DNA from: Atrina japonica
Taxonomy: Eukaryota > Mollusca > Bivalvia > Pterioida > Pinnidae
DNA: 64,000 nt
Assembly: GCA_030159075.1 (NCBI GenBank)
Contig: BROG01000547.1
Span: forward strand, 443,092 to 507,091
Direction of reading: 5' to 3'
This document shows positions 39,831 through 51,421 of this stretch, piece by piece (position 1 is the first letter of the stretch; each line of letters begins with the position of its first letter). The translations under genes were made by a program, and so were the position numbers. The notes beneath the pieces are model-generated. The model was not told the origin of the DNA. It worked only from the letters and a program-made list of their open reading frames with translations, and searched no databases.

Positions 39831-40123
39831 TAGAAATTGATGTTTGTGATAAATGTTAATTTGTAACCTATCCATTGTTGGGCGAAATATCTTCTGAGTC
39901 ATCACAGCAGGTATCTGTTTAAGAGTTATCTCTCTTTCCATATGATAAAGGTTAGTCCCTATGTTGAAAATCAAACTTATCCAGCAATGAGTATTGTAGT
40001 CTACTTAATGATAAAGGTATAAATATAAGTCAAACAACAGAAATTAATTGCTACTAAGTCTTGTACAGCTTTATTATACAAATGATGTGTCTAAAATTGT
40101 TTTTTGAAGGACTTGTTTTTTTT

Positions 40124-40145
40124 GGGGGGGGGGGGGGGGGGGGGG
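40124..40145. repeat. (G)22 homopolymer in a SINE head
   Basis: 22 G in a row, followed by tgctgagtgattagagcatc, a degenerate family A head. G-quadruplex potential; length may be uncertain in the assembly. Confidence 0.9.
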
Positions 40146-40727
40146 TGCTGAGTGATTAGAGCATCGCACTATGAACCATAATGTCTTTCACATCCTATTG
40201 TATTTCTTATGTAAAGTTCATGTATAAGTTAGAAGCAGAAATTATCAATTAACATAGTTATTGATCAGATATAAATCCGGTAGGTTCTGTAAGGTTACAA
40301 TAACCACTTCGTTACTAAGGCCAAATGAAAAAAATAATATACATGTACACAGTGTAAATTAAATGTAATAGAAACCAATTGATGTTGGTGTAGTGAAGAA
40401 GATGTTATCAGCTTCACAGCAATGTCTTATAAATATTCACCAACTTTGAGCTTTTATTCAATGAATACTTTGGTATCTATATTTTTTTTATATTAAAATC
40501 ATACTTTTGAACTTGACAACTACAACTGTTACAACTGTTTCATGGTTGAGGTCATATAAAGATTTCTTTTTCCAGTCTTGCAGGCAATATTTTCAAATCT
40601 AATATTCACATCTTTCACAAATACTATTCTATATCTAATGATTTGTTGAATAACTTTGATCATGTTTAAATGAATTCTATTTTTACTTTATGAGTTGATG
40701 TGGACTTGTCTAAACTACAAGTAAAAC

Positions 40728-40982
40728 AAGGGGCCTTCTTCGCTGACTGGTTAGAGCATGGCGCTTTGAACCATGAAGTCTCTCACTTCCTGTCAGCGCA
40801 GAGTCCCACTGGAACCAATGCTGATTTTTGTGAGAAATTTAGCCAGTTTACTTGCAGAAGGCCGGTTGTCTCTTCCTGGGTAAATTATACTCAGGTTCCC
40901 TCCACCAATAAAAACTGGCCGCCGCCATATAAATGAAAAATTGTGTGGAGTGAAGCACCATTCAAAATTAAAAAAAAAAGTT
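40728..40982 (+). mobile_element. tRNA-derived SINE family A, near full length
   Basis: Head gactggttagagcatggcgc, cttcctgtcagcgcag, body tttacttgcagaaggccggt, gttccctccaccaataaaaa, tail gaagcaccattcaaaatt and an A-rich end. The body matches the minus-strand copy at 61,660. Confidence 0.85.
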
Positions 40983-41494
40983 AAACAACCTACCTGGAAT
41001 ATAAATGGCAGTAATGATTGTTCATGGCTTATTAATGAATTTACTTTATGAATGCTTTGGTAGTAGTGATTTATATTTTTGTTGTAATTTTTATTTACAT
41101 AAATTATTTTTAAATGCCTTTGTAGAACTCTAGAAGCGTAAATAAGTATTTTTCTACCCAATTATATTGCAACAAAGAACAGTCATACATTGATGTGTAT
41201 GAAAAATATTAGATGTGATATGATAATGAAGTTGTACCGGTAATTGCTGTCTTTTTTCTTTCAGGTTTGTAATTGTTGTCTTTCTATCTAGTCTAAAATG
41301 ACCATTTGTAATGACCATTTTTCTATTAGATATTTAAAGGCTGTCTTTCCTTTAGATATTTAATGTCCATCTTCTTGTTAGATATTTAATGGCTATCTTT
41401 CTATTAGATATTTAATGGTGGCTGGCTTTTTATCAGAATTGTAATGGTCATCTTCATTTCAGAATTTTAGTGGCTGTCTTTGTACCGTATCTGA

Positions 41495-42335
41495 CACGTG
41501 ACCGTTGTTTCTATCAGACTTGTAATGGGAGACCTTTGTTTCTATCAGACTTGTAATGGGAGACCGTTGTTTCTATCAGACTTGTAATGGGAGACCTTTG
41601 TTTCTATCAGACTTGTAATGGGAGACCGTTGTTTCTATCAGACTTGTAATGGGAGAGCGTTGTTTCTATCAGACTTGTAATGGGAGACCGTTGTTTCTAT
41701 CAGACTTGTAATGGGACCGTTGTTTCTATCAGACTTGTAATGGGAGACCTTTGTTTCTATCAGACTTGTAATGGGACCGTTGTTTCTATCAGACTTGTAA
41801 TGGGACCGTTGTTTCTATCAGACTTGTAATGGGAGACCGTTGTTTCTATCAGACTTGTAATGGGAGACCGTTGTTTCTATCAGACTTGTAATGGGAGACA
41901 GTTGTTTCTATCAGACTTGTAATGGGAGACCGTTGTTTCTATCAGACTTGTAATGGGAGACCTTTGTTTCTATCAGACTTGTAATGGGAGACCGTTGTTT
42001 CTATCAGACTTGTAATGGGAGACCGTTTTATTCTATCAGACTTGTAATGGGAGACCGTTGTTTCTATCAGACTTGTAATGGGAGACCGTTGTTTCTATCA
42101 GACTTGTAATGGGAGACCGTTGTTTCTATCAGACTGGTAATGGGAGACCTTTGTTTCTATCAGACTTGTAATGGGAGACCGTTGTTTCTATCAGACTTGT
42201 AATGGGAGACCGTTTTATTCTATCAGACTTGTAATGGGAGACCGTTGTTTCTATCAGACTTTTAATGGGACCGTTGTTTCTATCAGACTTGTAATGGGAG
42301 ACCGTTTTATTCTATCAGATTTGTAATGGCTGACT
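41495..42335. repeat. minisatellite, 31-bp unit, ~27 copies
   Basis: Copies of tttctatcagacttgtaatg + ggagaccgttg. It merges downstream through divergent copies into the acceptor of the last MADD exon, which it resembles (tttgtttctag...CAGATTTGTAATG). Confidence 0.95.
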
Positions 42336-42438
42336 ATCTTTCTATCATATTTGTAATGGCTGTCTTTCTATCATAATTGGAATGCTTGACATTTGTTTCT
42401 ATCAGATTTCTTATGATTGTCTCTCTTTTTGTTTCTAG

Positions 42439-42480
42439 GCTGACCAGATTTGTAATGTTTGTTTCTTTTTTTGTTTCCAG
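42439..42480 (+). repeat. duplicated acceptor and exon start before last MADD exon
   Basis: The acceptor plus exon start (gtttctag then GCTGACCAGATTTGT) occurs twice, 42 nt apart. Use of the upstream acceptor would add 14 codons (open, Cys/Phe-rich) in frame. The downstream acceptor gives the expected conserved protein. Confidence 0.85.
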
Positions 42481-42576
42481 GCTGACCAGATTTGTTATGC
42501 AGTTTTGTGTGTCTTCTCCTACATTGCAGCAGGGATGGAACGACAACAACAACAGATGCAACGCAGACAAACGTGA
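42481..42576 (+). CDS. MADD: MADD last coding exon
   Basis: Acceptor tttgtttccag. It encodes ADQICYAVLCVFSYIAAG, the family's terminal conserved block, then a Gln/Arg-rich tail (MERQQQQMQRRQ) and TGA at 42,574. Confidence 0.95.
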   Translation, partial: ADQICYAVLCVFSYIAAGMERQQQQMQRRQT

Positions 42577-43790
42577 TATTGCAAAATTTCCCTATGTCAT
42601 TATAAGGTCTACACTTGTTGTACTGTATTACTGATGTAATACCAGATAACCTAGACAGTAGGGTTGTCTTCCTGGTCTCGACCTCCCATACTACACAGAA
42701 CACAGGGAGAACTTAATATTTTGTTTGTCAGTGGGCAGTCTAACATTAAAACATTATTGTCAGTCAGTCATGAGAACTTACATTAATCATGGCATATTCT
42801 TAAATCTGATTGGCTGGAACATCAGTTCAGTAAAACTTTGTCATGGAAATTACAAGATCAACAGTTTTCATCCTAGATTTAACAAATATCAAACAATTAG
42901 TTAATGAATTGTTTTTGTCATATTCTTTCATAAAAACGTAATTAGCTGAAATTAATGGATTACTGAAACCAAAGTCTTTTTATTCCCAGCCCAGAGTAGG
43001 AAATATATTAGAATTATTATGAAGTGACCTCCGTCATGGTCTTTATTAACTACTGTTGTAAGCATCCAATGCATGTGGAGCATGGGGAAGACAACTGAAT
43101 TTAAGATGTCAAATATTTAAAGTGGTGTAGATCTTACTCTGACAAAACTTGTTTTGTTTGCTCAAATATTATCAACGATTTGATGTCAAAAATTCAGAAT
43201 AAATTCTTTTTACCAAAGATATTTGCCAAAATCTTCCATTACTTTTTACTTCCTAAATGACCTTGTGTTGGCATTACGTTTTGAAGTACTGGACTTAATT
43301 TCCATTCCTCTATTTTTTGTGCTGATTTACATATACATAATAAGATATTTTTGTATTTTGAAGAATTACCTGTCCAAAAAGTAATTTATTTTTACATATA
43401 GAAATCAAGATTAAAGTCTCTATTTATTTTATCTACTAACTTGTATTGTCTGTGTTGCATAATATTGTTGTCGTGAAGAAACCGCTGCATGCAGGATCGT
43501 CCTGTGAAGCCATGGAAACCATTGCCTAGTTGTGACAGTTATGAAATGCATACTTCAAGGAATCAACTCCACTGATAGTCAGGAAAATATCAGTCAGCTT
43601 CTGTTGTTGTGTATTTTTTGTTAACCGTGGAATTTAAACTAATGTAATATTGGAAATGCATACATTTTTCATTAATTAGTAAACCTTTCCAGTAATTTCT
43701 TCATTGATTTGAGATTTGATTTCCTCTGTATATTAATTGCACGTAAAACACAATACATTGAATAAAGACATTCATGTACATGGATCATGA
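42577..43790 (+). other. MADD: MADD 3' UTR (probable)
   Basis: AT-rich non-coding sequence after the stop codon. The first clear AATAAA at a plausible distance is at 43,761, so the main transcript end may lie near 43.78 kb. The end is inferred from the signal alone. Confidence 0.5.
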
Positions 43791-46700
43791 TATACACAGG
43801 ATTTAACAATCACACTTGTTACATTACACGGTAGCACTCCAGTGGTATTTACTAAGCATTTGCGCAATCAAACACCAATGTAGTGGAATGGGACAAGTTG
43901 AAATCTCTAGAAAGAGTCATTTCATGAATAGAGATAATTTCATCAACATATGCTGTTTCCACTTACCCTTTTTGACTTTAAATCAAGTACAATTAATTTG
44001 AGTCTTTCAGAAACTGAAAATGGAAAACAACACAAACTGTTGTCATGATACCATTCGTGAAGTAAACAACAGTATCTTAACTCCCTTACCTCTCAGAAAC
44101 AATAGACTCTTCTATAAATCAATGACTTGGGCAAGTTCAAATGTGTCGAAAGCGTTGAATACAATAATCATAAAATGACAACTGCGTGATAGGTCTACCA
44201 AGGTAAATTGGCACATGTTTACAGACACAATAAGTCTGCATTAAATCATAACAGGTGTGGCAGGACTCTTGTTGACACAAATGTAGTAGAACTTTAGTAA
44301 TGCATGGAATCCATGCAATACAGTACGTTTTATCTATACAACCTATGTTTGGAAAATAGACTATTGTTTTGGTTTTTGGTAGAACCCGGATGTGCCACTT
44401 ATCATGGTAGACTAGAAGTGCAACACGAATCTTGTAGATCAAGACCTGTAAATAATGAAGTTTGATTTTCTTTGATTCTGAAAAATATGATTTTTTTTCA
44501 AAATATTTTTTATAACAACTAATTCAGTCGATGAGATGAAGTATGTAGGACAGGATTTCAGCAAATATCAAGAAAGAGCTAAACAGTTTTGGAAGGTCAT
44601 TTGTTTTTCATTTTATATTCTAAATTTAATTATATTTGTATTATGGTTGATTTTGTTCTTGTAATCGATTGTCTTATACTTTGAGATATAGTTATACTAC
44701 ATGTACACAGAGAGAAAGAGAGAGAGTGTTTTCTGTGCCAAACTTCTCTACATTGATGCTGACTGGATTTTTCCTGACTAATTTACTAATTAAGTAAATC
44801 TTTAAATTGCAACATATTTACTTCATTCTGTCACTGTAACATTTGGCTGTTATCCTGTATGCAAACTTGAAAGTGAAAATGTGATAGACTTTGTTTTCTA
44901 CAGTTAAACAAATAGCACATACTTTAATTGTTACGGTAATGTGAAGTTTTGTATAGAAATGATTTGTTCAGGTTTGATAGTATATATAAATATGTATTAC
45001 AATGTTAATGTAGTTATATAGCCTTAGACACGTCAATGTTGTTCTTGTTGTTCTTCATTAGATAGAGATATACACATTTTGTTTAAATAATGTATGAGCT
45101 TTAAAATCATGGCAGAATTAATGCATGTCTGCCATTACAATTGTATTATGATCTTACGATATTGATTCTCTTAACTTTAACATACTTAATCTTGCATTGT
45201 GATATATCTTAGTTGCCAATTTTCATCGAAATTTCAACTTAATGGTGTAGAAGATCGCTCTGCTGTACAGTGGAACCTGTCTGGATAGATCACCTTGTCA
45301 ATACAGATGATCTTTCAAGAAGGTGTACAGGAAGGTTACTGTTTTAGGAAATTAAAAATTGTCTTATTTATTTCCCTGAACACTCTGGTTATTGGCTGTG
45401 ACCAGCCAGGTAATTGCTGTATTATTCCTGATCATACCTTTTCTGAAAGATATATTAAGCCTGCTTATTTTTAAGTACATAAATCATTGAGGTTCATTAC
45501 GAAGATGTCAAAGACACACATTGCGGCCTGTACAGTTACCTCATTCTATTACTATAATGCAGTGTAGAAGCAGGTACTCTTTAGGTAAATACCCTTTCAG
45601 TAATTAAATATGACGGCAAAATGTCTTAATATTTTTTTTAGGATAATGAATATATATATTTAGGAAATTAGTTTAGTAGATTAAAATTTGAAATTTGTCA
45701 AACGGTGAAAATTTAATCAAAATAATTCATGTGAATAGATCTGCTTTCGTTCATTTTTATATAAGAATTATATATATCCTTACTTCGCAGTTATATCGTA
45801 CTTAATAAACAAAAGAAAATTTAAGTTGATTTTCGTAATGAAATTAATAATCATGAATAATGTAACAATAGTTTCTACAGCAGTAATTTAATGGTCACAA
45901 AAAATGGAATTCTTAATTCATTTTGGCGCAGTCCCAAATTTCTATCACTAATCTAGTAACCATGGAAATAGTTTAACTTTTTTTTCTATGATAGTCATCA
46001 GAATTAGGTTTTTAAAAGAATTTGCGCCAATGATTAGACAGGTCTTTTATCATCAAATGAATGAAACCGGAAATGTATGGGAATCTCGGCTGTAGACATT
46101 GATTATTTTATCGACCGATTAAATGAAACCATGAAATCTAATTAAATACTGTTATATATCTAATCGAGCCTTCAGTCAATTCATTTGATACCGCGGATTT
46201 GACTACAGCTTATTTACAGAATTTAATGAAATGTGTTCAATGCTTAATGTACTGTTAGATGTAAATTAGAAATATATATATATATAAGTATTCATCCAAT
46301 TCGTTTCATTTTGTGATAGTTATTCAAATGTGTATTACTTGTCTGTTTTTGTTTTTTGTTATTCTATAGCTTGTGTTGAATTTTGTGTTTTTCACAATAA
46401 ATTTTAAATACTGTTATACGACTTTACAGTAGAAATCCATAAGTTTATTGAACGTAAACCACCCTAAATGATAAAGTTCAAGGAAAAGTGATCTGATATC
46501 ATTTGATCATTACTTTTTTAATTCTGAAAACAAGAGAACTCTTGTATTATTTTCTTACTAAGAGCCAATTCAAATGCGTTTTAATTGCTTTGATCCTAAG
46601 TCAGTAACATTCAGGAATCTCGTGTTATGTTTAATTAATCCCCATAATACACAGTAAACTGACGTATTTTTAACCTATTTATTTGTTTACAAAAATCTAT

Positions 46701-46859
46701 TTTACCCTGTTACTATAACAACAACAGGTTAATGGTATTTTTATCAATGTTTACCACTAATTGGCAAGATAACTTGAACTTGTATGTTATTAAGTACAAC
46801 AGTTTAAGGTCTAATGACTTGCACAATGTGAAAATGCCTGTAGAGTAATGGGCCTTTAT

Positions 46860-47080
46860 TATCAGTTATACAGCGTTTAAAGTAAACATTTCGCAAAACT
46901 TACGGTCGTTATAACTATCTTGTTTGCAATTACTGTATTTCACTAAACTCTGAAATCGCGGCGGGTGTAACCTGTCGACAGGGGATGGTTAATTTTCAAT
47001 AGAACCTGATCCTAGCTATGGATCATCCTGGGGTTCATAAGACTTGTATGCCTTGGACCATTTGACGGTTAACGCTTTGA
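46860..47080 (+). repeat. dispersed repeat family C copy
   Basis: Contains gtaaacatttcgcaaaactt, tcttgtttgcaattactgta and gcggcgggtgtaacctgtcg as in the copy at 19,800. Confidence 0.6.
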
Positions 47081-47309
47081 CATATGGGCTTTTTATATAA
47101 GAATAGTTATTTATTTTTTCTGAAGGTATCCATTGTATAAGAGGTCGAAAATTGATGCATGGTAAGGTACTATAATTATTATATCCTATGATAGGTATGT
47201 CCCATGTTCAGATATAAATGACCAAACGTCAAAGGGGGAATTAATATTGCACATCAGATTTGTTGATATATTGTAAAATCACTGATCTCGTAGTTAATCT
47301 TAATAATTA

Positions 47310-47560
47310 GAGACCCGGTCTGGCTCAGTCGGTAGCGCGTTGATCCTGCGACAGGTTGGTTTCCTGTCCTTCGGATGTAACAGTTAAAATCGAGGTCCAG
47401 TGTCACAGTAGGTGTCAGCACGTTCAAGAACCCTCACTGCTCAATGGCCGTACGTGCCGAGCATAGACCAAATTTGAAGCCCTTCACCGGCATTGGTGAC
47501 GTCTCCATATGAGTGAAATGTTCTTGAGTGGGACGTTAAACAACAATAAACACACAAACA
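47310..47560 (+). mobile_element. tRNA-derived SINE family B copy
   Basis: Head ggtctggctcagtcggtagc, body ggtttcctgtccttcggatg and ccctcactgctcaatggccg, tail gacgttaaacaacaataaac. The tRNA B box region is deleted compared with 32,005. Confidence 0.8.
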
Positions 47561-49429
47561 AACTTAATGATTAGATAAAACATTCTAGTAATTGATTGTT
47601 CCTGTACAATAATCACAATTTGAAATATAAGTCTTTCATCTACAGAAAACAGATTTTTACCACATTTTGATTTTAATTTTATTCCGGAATTTACCAATTT
47701 CGCGACAGAAATATGCGAATTAAATATATAACTTATACAATGGATACCCCAAGTCTATGCAGTTATATTCAACCCATCAAACTATTTAAAAAACAAGTTT
47801 ATATGAAAACAGTATTCCGAAAGTTTATGCGAAAAAAAGTATTACTGACAATATATGAAAGAGAATCAGAAAGACACGATGACATTATTATTTTTCATCC
47901 TTTTTTTCTACCAGTTAAAGTTTCAGTGATTCATTAAATACTTTGATGAATTTTAATTTACCGGTTGTAGAGGTACATTACTGTAGTTCTATCTGTATTG
48001 TCATGGTACCAATGGTAGATTTTCTCCTACACTCGTCTGTTTCATGCCTTTCAAACTGAAGATCGGATATATTTGATTTATTGTCCAAAATTTCAATGTA
48101 CCTTAGAACTTTGGATCTAATAAAAGATAATCTTCTTGTTTTAGAAAATGGTGTGTTCAGATAAAAAGTAATGATAATCTGAAATGTCCCAATTCCTTCT
48201 GAGTTAATTTGAAGTTAATCTATTTCGAACTCGATTTTAAAATGTTGGCAGTTCGATGTGATTTTCGTGGTCGCCAATTATTTGATATCTGTACCATCCA
48301 GTTGATGTCAGAACACTTTCCCAGTAGAATGTTGTTTGATTTTAAAATGAGATGCTATGTATGCATATACAATTAAAAATTTGAACTTTTGAACAACGTT
48401 TCCAAAAGTTTTTTTTTAGAACCACGTATAACCAACGCATTTTTCCACTGCAAAAGTTTAATTCACTTAACAATGAAAAACGTTTGTCATACTAGCGGTT
48501 GATTCGTACCTTCTTCGTTTTAAATACGGATCAGTTGTTTGGTTTGTCAAGATTCGGACTGTGGGGAATTGTGACATGCAAATGTTATGTCAGTTTGTGG
48601 TAGTTATTTGTTAGACGTATGTGCAATAATCTTATGTTGACTCTTTTACGAAAAAGTAATAAAATATGTAAATACTGTATATTCTCTTGTTTGTATGTAC
48701 CGAAAGAATTCTTAATTAGTGGCATGTCACATGTTAGCTGATTATGTCTTTGTATAGCTGAAAATCTCGCGTTTAATTCCGCAAAATTGACAAGCTACTG
48801 GGAGAGAAGATCTAGAACTCTAATGTAAATTTATTTGATGGAAAAGTAACAAGAGACAGTTCATCAACATTTGTTTGACGATATATATATATATATATAT
48901 ATTGACGAATTTCATTTTAACAGTGGGCGCTTACATTGATTCGATCTGTTACGTACGATGATCCGATAGTGATCATACAAAATGTCTGACCTATTCATCT
49001 GCAGTTTTGAGACAGCATTACAATGCAACCAGGGCTTTGTTCCAGGGGATTGTGTTATTCCTATTCATGCATTTTTTGTACGTTTATGATATTAACCATG
49101 CTAGAAAATTAACTAGAATGAAATTCTTAATGAAAAATGTCATATATCCACTAAATGTATTTGTACTGAAAAATTCAGGTTCGAACTACTTGTAAAACTA
49201 GCATGAATGCATTTATGCTATGTATTGATTTCATGGGAGATAACTCCCATAAGTAGTGCAAAAGCGGAAGTCGGTATCAATTAGGAATCATGGTGGTCTA
49301 ATTTATTAATTCAGATGCATACAAATGGCGCTGATATGGTGAGGTTGCACACGAAGTTATAGGTATACGTAGAGTTTGTTATTTGTACCTGAATACATAT
49401 CACTGAAACATTTACAGAATATGTATAAA

Positions 49430-49880
49430 AAATCTCGGGTACCAAAGTATAAATCTTTAGGGTGTCCAGGATATAGGTATAAATTGGGCGAACACGGACC
49501 TCTGGAAATCAAGAGGCGGGATCAGGTGTCATGGAGGAGTAAGCATCCCTGTCGACCGGTCACTTCCGTCGTGAGTCCACAGTCAAATCCAAAATGAAAT
49601 ACGCGAGAAACGAATCCTCATCACAATTGGTACAGACGTCTCAACAACCGCCATCGAACTGGCAACTCAATATTTAACTAAGTGAAACAGAGTAATCGCA
49701 GACAATAATATTATACCAACCGTTGATGGATATAGACAATAACAAAACGAAAGCTGAAATGCATGTTATACACGGGGCTGGTGGAATGTATTGATAACGT
49801 AATCGTATTCTGGTACTCGTAAAGACATTGACACATGCGTTTCAGCTTTGTAAAATTTCCGCCATACGTCAGACGTTGTG
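49430..49880 (-). repeat. dispersed repeat family C copy
   Basis: Minus-strand copy carrying gaggcgggatcaggtgtcat and taagcatccctgtcgaccgg, and the distal fctttgtaaaatttccgcc-like block (tttgtaaaatttccgccat). It ends about 80 bp before the Polinton target site. Confidence 0.6.
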
Positions 49881-49954
49881 AACGTGTTATTTTCCTTTAG
49901 GTGTAAACAAGATCGTAAAACTACTATAAACGTGGATATTTCCGCGGGTTGTTA

Positions 49955-49960
49955 AGTACG
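49955..49960. repeat. left 6-bp target-site duplication
   Basis: AAGTAC directly before GTGTG of the left tip; pairs with AAGTAT at 61,416-61,421 (one mismatch). Six bases is the Polinton duplication length. Confidence 0.8.
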
Positions 49961-50623
49961 TGTGTTTTGTGAACGGAGGGGGGGTTGTCTGGGCCACTTG
50001 ACCATTTTTGTGGTTGAAAATCGCATCTAACCATCTCTGCTTGAAATTTATAAAACTTTCGCTTTCGAATTCCCGGAAAATCACAAACTTTCGATTTCCC
50101 GGAAATCCCCCATTCGAAATTTTTTGGCAGGGGGGTTCTGGGCCACTTGACCATTTTTGTGGTTGAAAATCGCCTCTAACCATCTCTGCTTGAAATTCTC
50201 GGAAAATCGCACCTGGAAAATCTATTTTCGCTTTCGTTTCTCGGAATCTATTTTCTCTTTCGTACAAAAATCGAGTTTTGTAACTGAGCCACCTTTACAC
50301 CAGCTGTTACAAAAAAATCGATTTTTACCTGTTCACAAAACAATCGATTGTTTAAATATCAACCATTTAACTCATAATAAAATGACTTAAAGAATATTTT
50401 TCAAATAATAAAAAGAGAAATGCTGAGCATAATAACTTTCATATACGAAAGCGTAACGACGTTTTTAACCCGCCAACCTGCAGAAATACGAGCCCGAGAG
50501 GCCAATCGGGAAAAATTACGCTCGATTCTACATTCGGAATTACGAGAGGGCTACCTAAAAATGCAGGAAAAGATTCGCGAGAGATTCAAACGCGAATCAG
50601 AAGACATCGAGGCAAACAAACAA
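49961..50623. repeat. left terminal inverted repeat, ~663 bp
   Basis: Reverse complement of 60,446-61,415 apart from the right-side duplication and small indels. It contains two 60-bp direct subrepeats (49,990-50,049 and 50,139-50,198, starting tgggccacttgaccattttt) and the first ~68 codons of the ORF at 50,420. Confidence 0.9.
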
Positions 50624-50896
50624 AAATCTTTTCATAAAGCCGCGATGGTAGAGCTTCGGGACAGATACGGCGAAGAATTCGAACGGACCGGCACCTTTAA
50701 AAAATTCTATCTGTCGTTGCAAAAGGATGTTAGCAAGCATAGACAGGCGACCGACGTGCGATCGCTATTGAACACATTTCGAGGTGAAGTCGAGGGCGAA
50801 ATGGCAGCTCAGCTCGTGCGAAACAGAAGCGCTCCAAGAAAAGGCGCGAAAGTTCAAACGCGTTTTAGAAGACGCAGAAACAGACGTTCGAAATAA
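50420..50896 (+). CDS. Polinton ORF straddling the left TIR, 158 aa, unknown function
   Basis: This frame is intact. The N-terminus (MLSIITFIYESV, weakly hydrophobic) is followed by a long charged, helix-prone middle (EIRAREANREKLRSILHSEL) and a very basic C-terminal tail ending RFRRRRNRRSK, which could bind nucleic acid or act as a nuclear signal. The first ~68 codons lie in the TIR and are repeated near the right end. I do not recognise the family. In complete Polintons this end often carries the integrase; this protein shows no integrase motif. Confidence 0.7.
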   Translation: MLSIITFIYESVTTFLTRQPAEIRAREANREKLRSILHSELREGYLKMQEKIRERFKRESEDIEANKQKSFHKAAMVELRDRYGEEFERTGTFKKFYLSLQKDVSKHRQATDVRSLLNTFRGEVEGEMAAQLVRNRSAPRKGAKVQTRFRRRRNRRSK

Positions 50897-50943
50897 ACGA
50901 GACGGCTCTTAATAATGACATAAATTTTTTTATATAGTATAAA

Positions 50944-51261
50944 ATGCGTAATAATAAAACCAGATTTTGCATAATGCCGCGAATGAAGCGCTCGTTTCCC
51001 TGTCCCCGACGAGCCATTAAGGGCAGCCTGTTTTGCAGCCAGCATAACCACATTGTTAAAAACAATCTTCACAAAATTAAATTATGCGTCTTATGTAATC
51101 ATCGCACGACGTGGCGATTCCTTCTGTGCGATTCCTACGGAGGCATCCGCTTGCGCCAACGGAATATTAACTCATTTTTAGGTTGGAATGCCGCCGACTC
51201 GCATCGATCTCATAAATCTGTATTCCCTCGGGGGAATATGGATTTTTCAAAAAGAATTTGA
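50944..51261 (+). CDS. small Cys/His protein of the Polinton, unknown
   Basis: The 105-codon open frame has C-x(10)-C-x(10)-C-x(2)-H (CPRRAIKGSLFCSQH), a zinc-binding-like pattern seen in small viral and eukaryotic C3H-type modules, then CVLCNH. A TATA-like tttttatatagtataaaatg lies directly upstream. No stops interrupt it, but the C-terminal third may be out of the original frame. Function unknown. Confidence 0.5.
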   Translation: MRNNKTRFCIMPRMKRSFPCPRRAIKGSLFCSQHNHIVKNNLHKIKLCVLCNHRTTWRFLLCDSYGGIRLRQRNINSFLGWNAADSHRSHKSVFPRGNMDFSKRI

Positions 51262-51365
51262 AAATGACACAAAATAATTATTTTCTCATGATAAAACGAG
51301 AGATGAGTTTATTAAGCAAAAAATTTCACAATTTTTTTTATCGTTGCATATTTACAATAAATATG

Positions 51366-51390
51366 CCCCCCCCCCCCCCCCCCCCCCCCC
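51366..51390. repeat. (C)25 homopolymer
   Basis: 25 C in a row inside the element, directly before the 51,422 frame. Prone to slippage and assembly error. Confidence 0.95.
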
Positions 51391-51421
51391 ATATCGTATA
51401 ACCTATCACGCCTTTGAGGCC

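Larger units (their letters stand above)
3224..42576 (+). other. MADD: MADD gene, 3' part (transcript span in window)
   Basis: The joined exons match the C-terminal part of MADD/Rab3-GEP, the DENN-domain exchange factor for Rab3/Rab27 that also binds the TNF receptor 1 death domain; it acts in the cytosol and at synaptic vesicle membranes. Recognisable blocks in order: [102 protein letters not shown] and DQICYAVLCVFSYIAAG. All introns are GT-AG and the phases agree across junctions. The N-terminal DENN exons are not in the window, so the gene starts upstream. The reading frame shows no lesion, so the gene looks functional. The gene is stretched by intronic repeats. Identification rests on recalled family motifs, not on a search. 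Confidence 0.93.
43800..49954. other. intergenic region between MADD and the Polinton
   Basis: No conserved coding sequence was recognised. It holds dispersed repeats at 45,270-45,330 (MITE end), 46,860, 47,310 and 49,430, and a (TA)n run at 48,881-48,902. Open frames at 47,713 (74 codons) and 49,007 (62 codons) look like chance. Confidence 0.6.

Noticed and set aside
47713..47937. 74-codon ORF as a gene
   Set aside because: Low-complexity AT-rich translation, no motif, no splice or promoter context.
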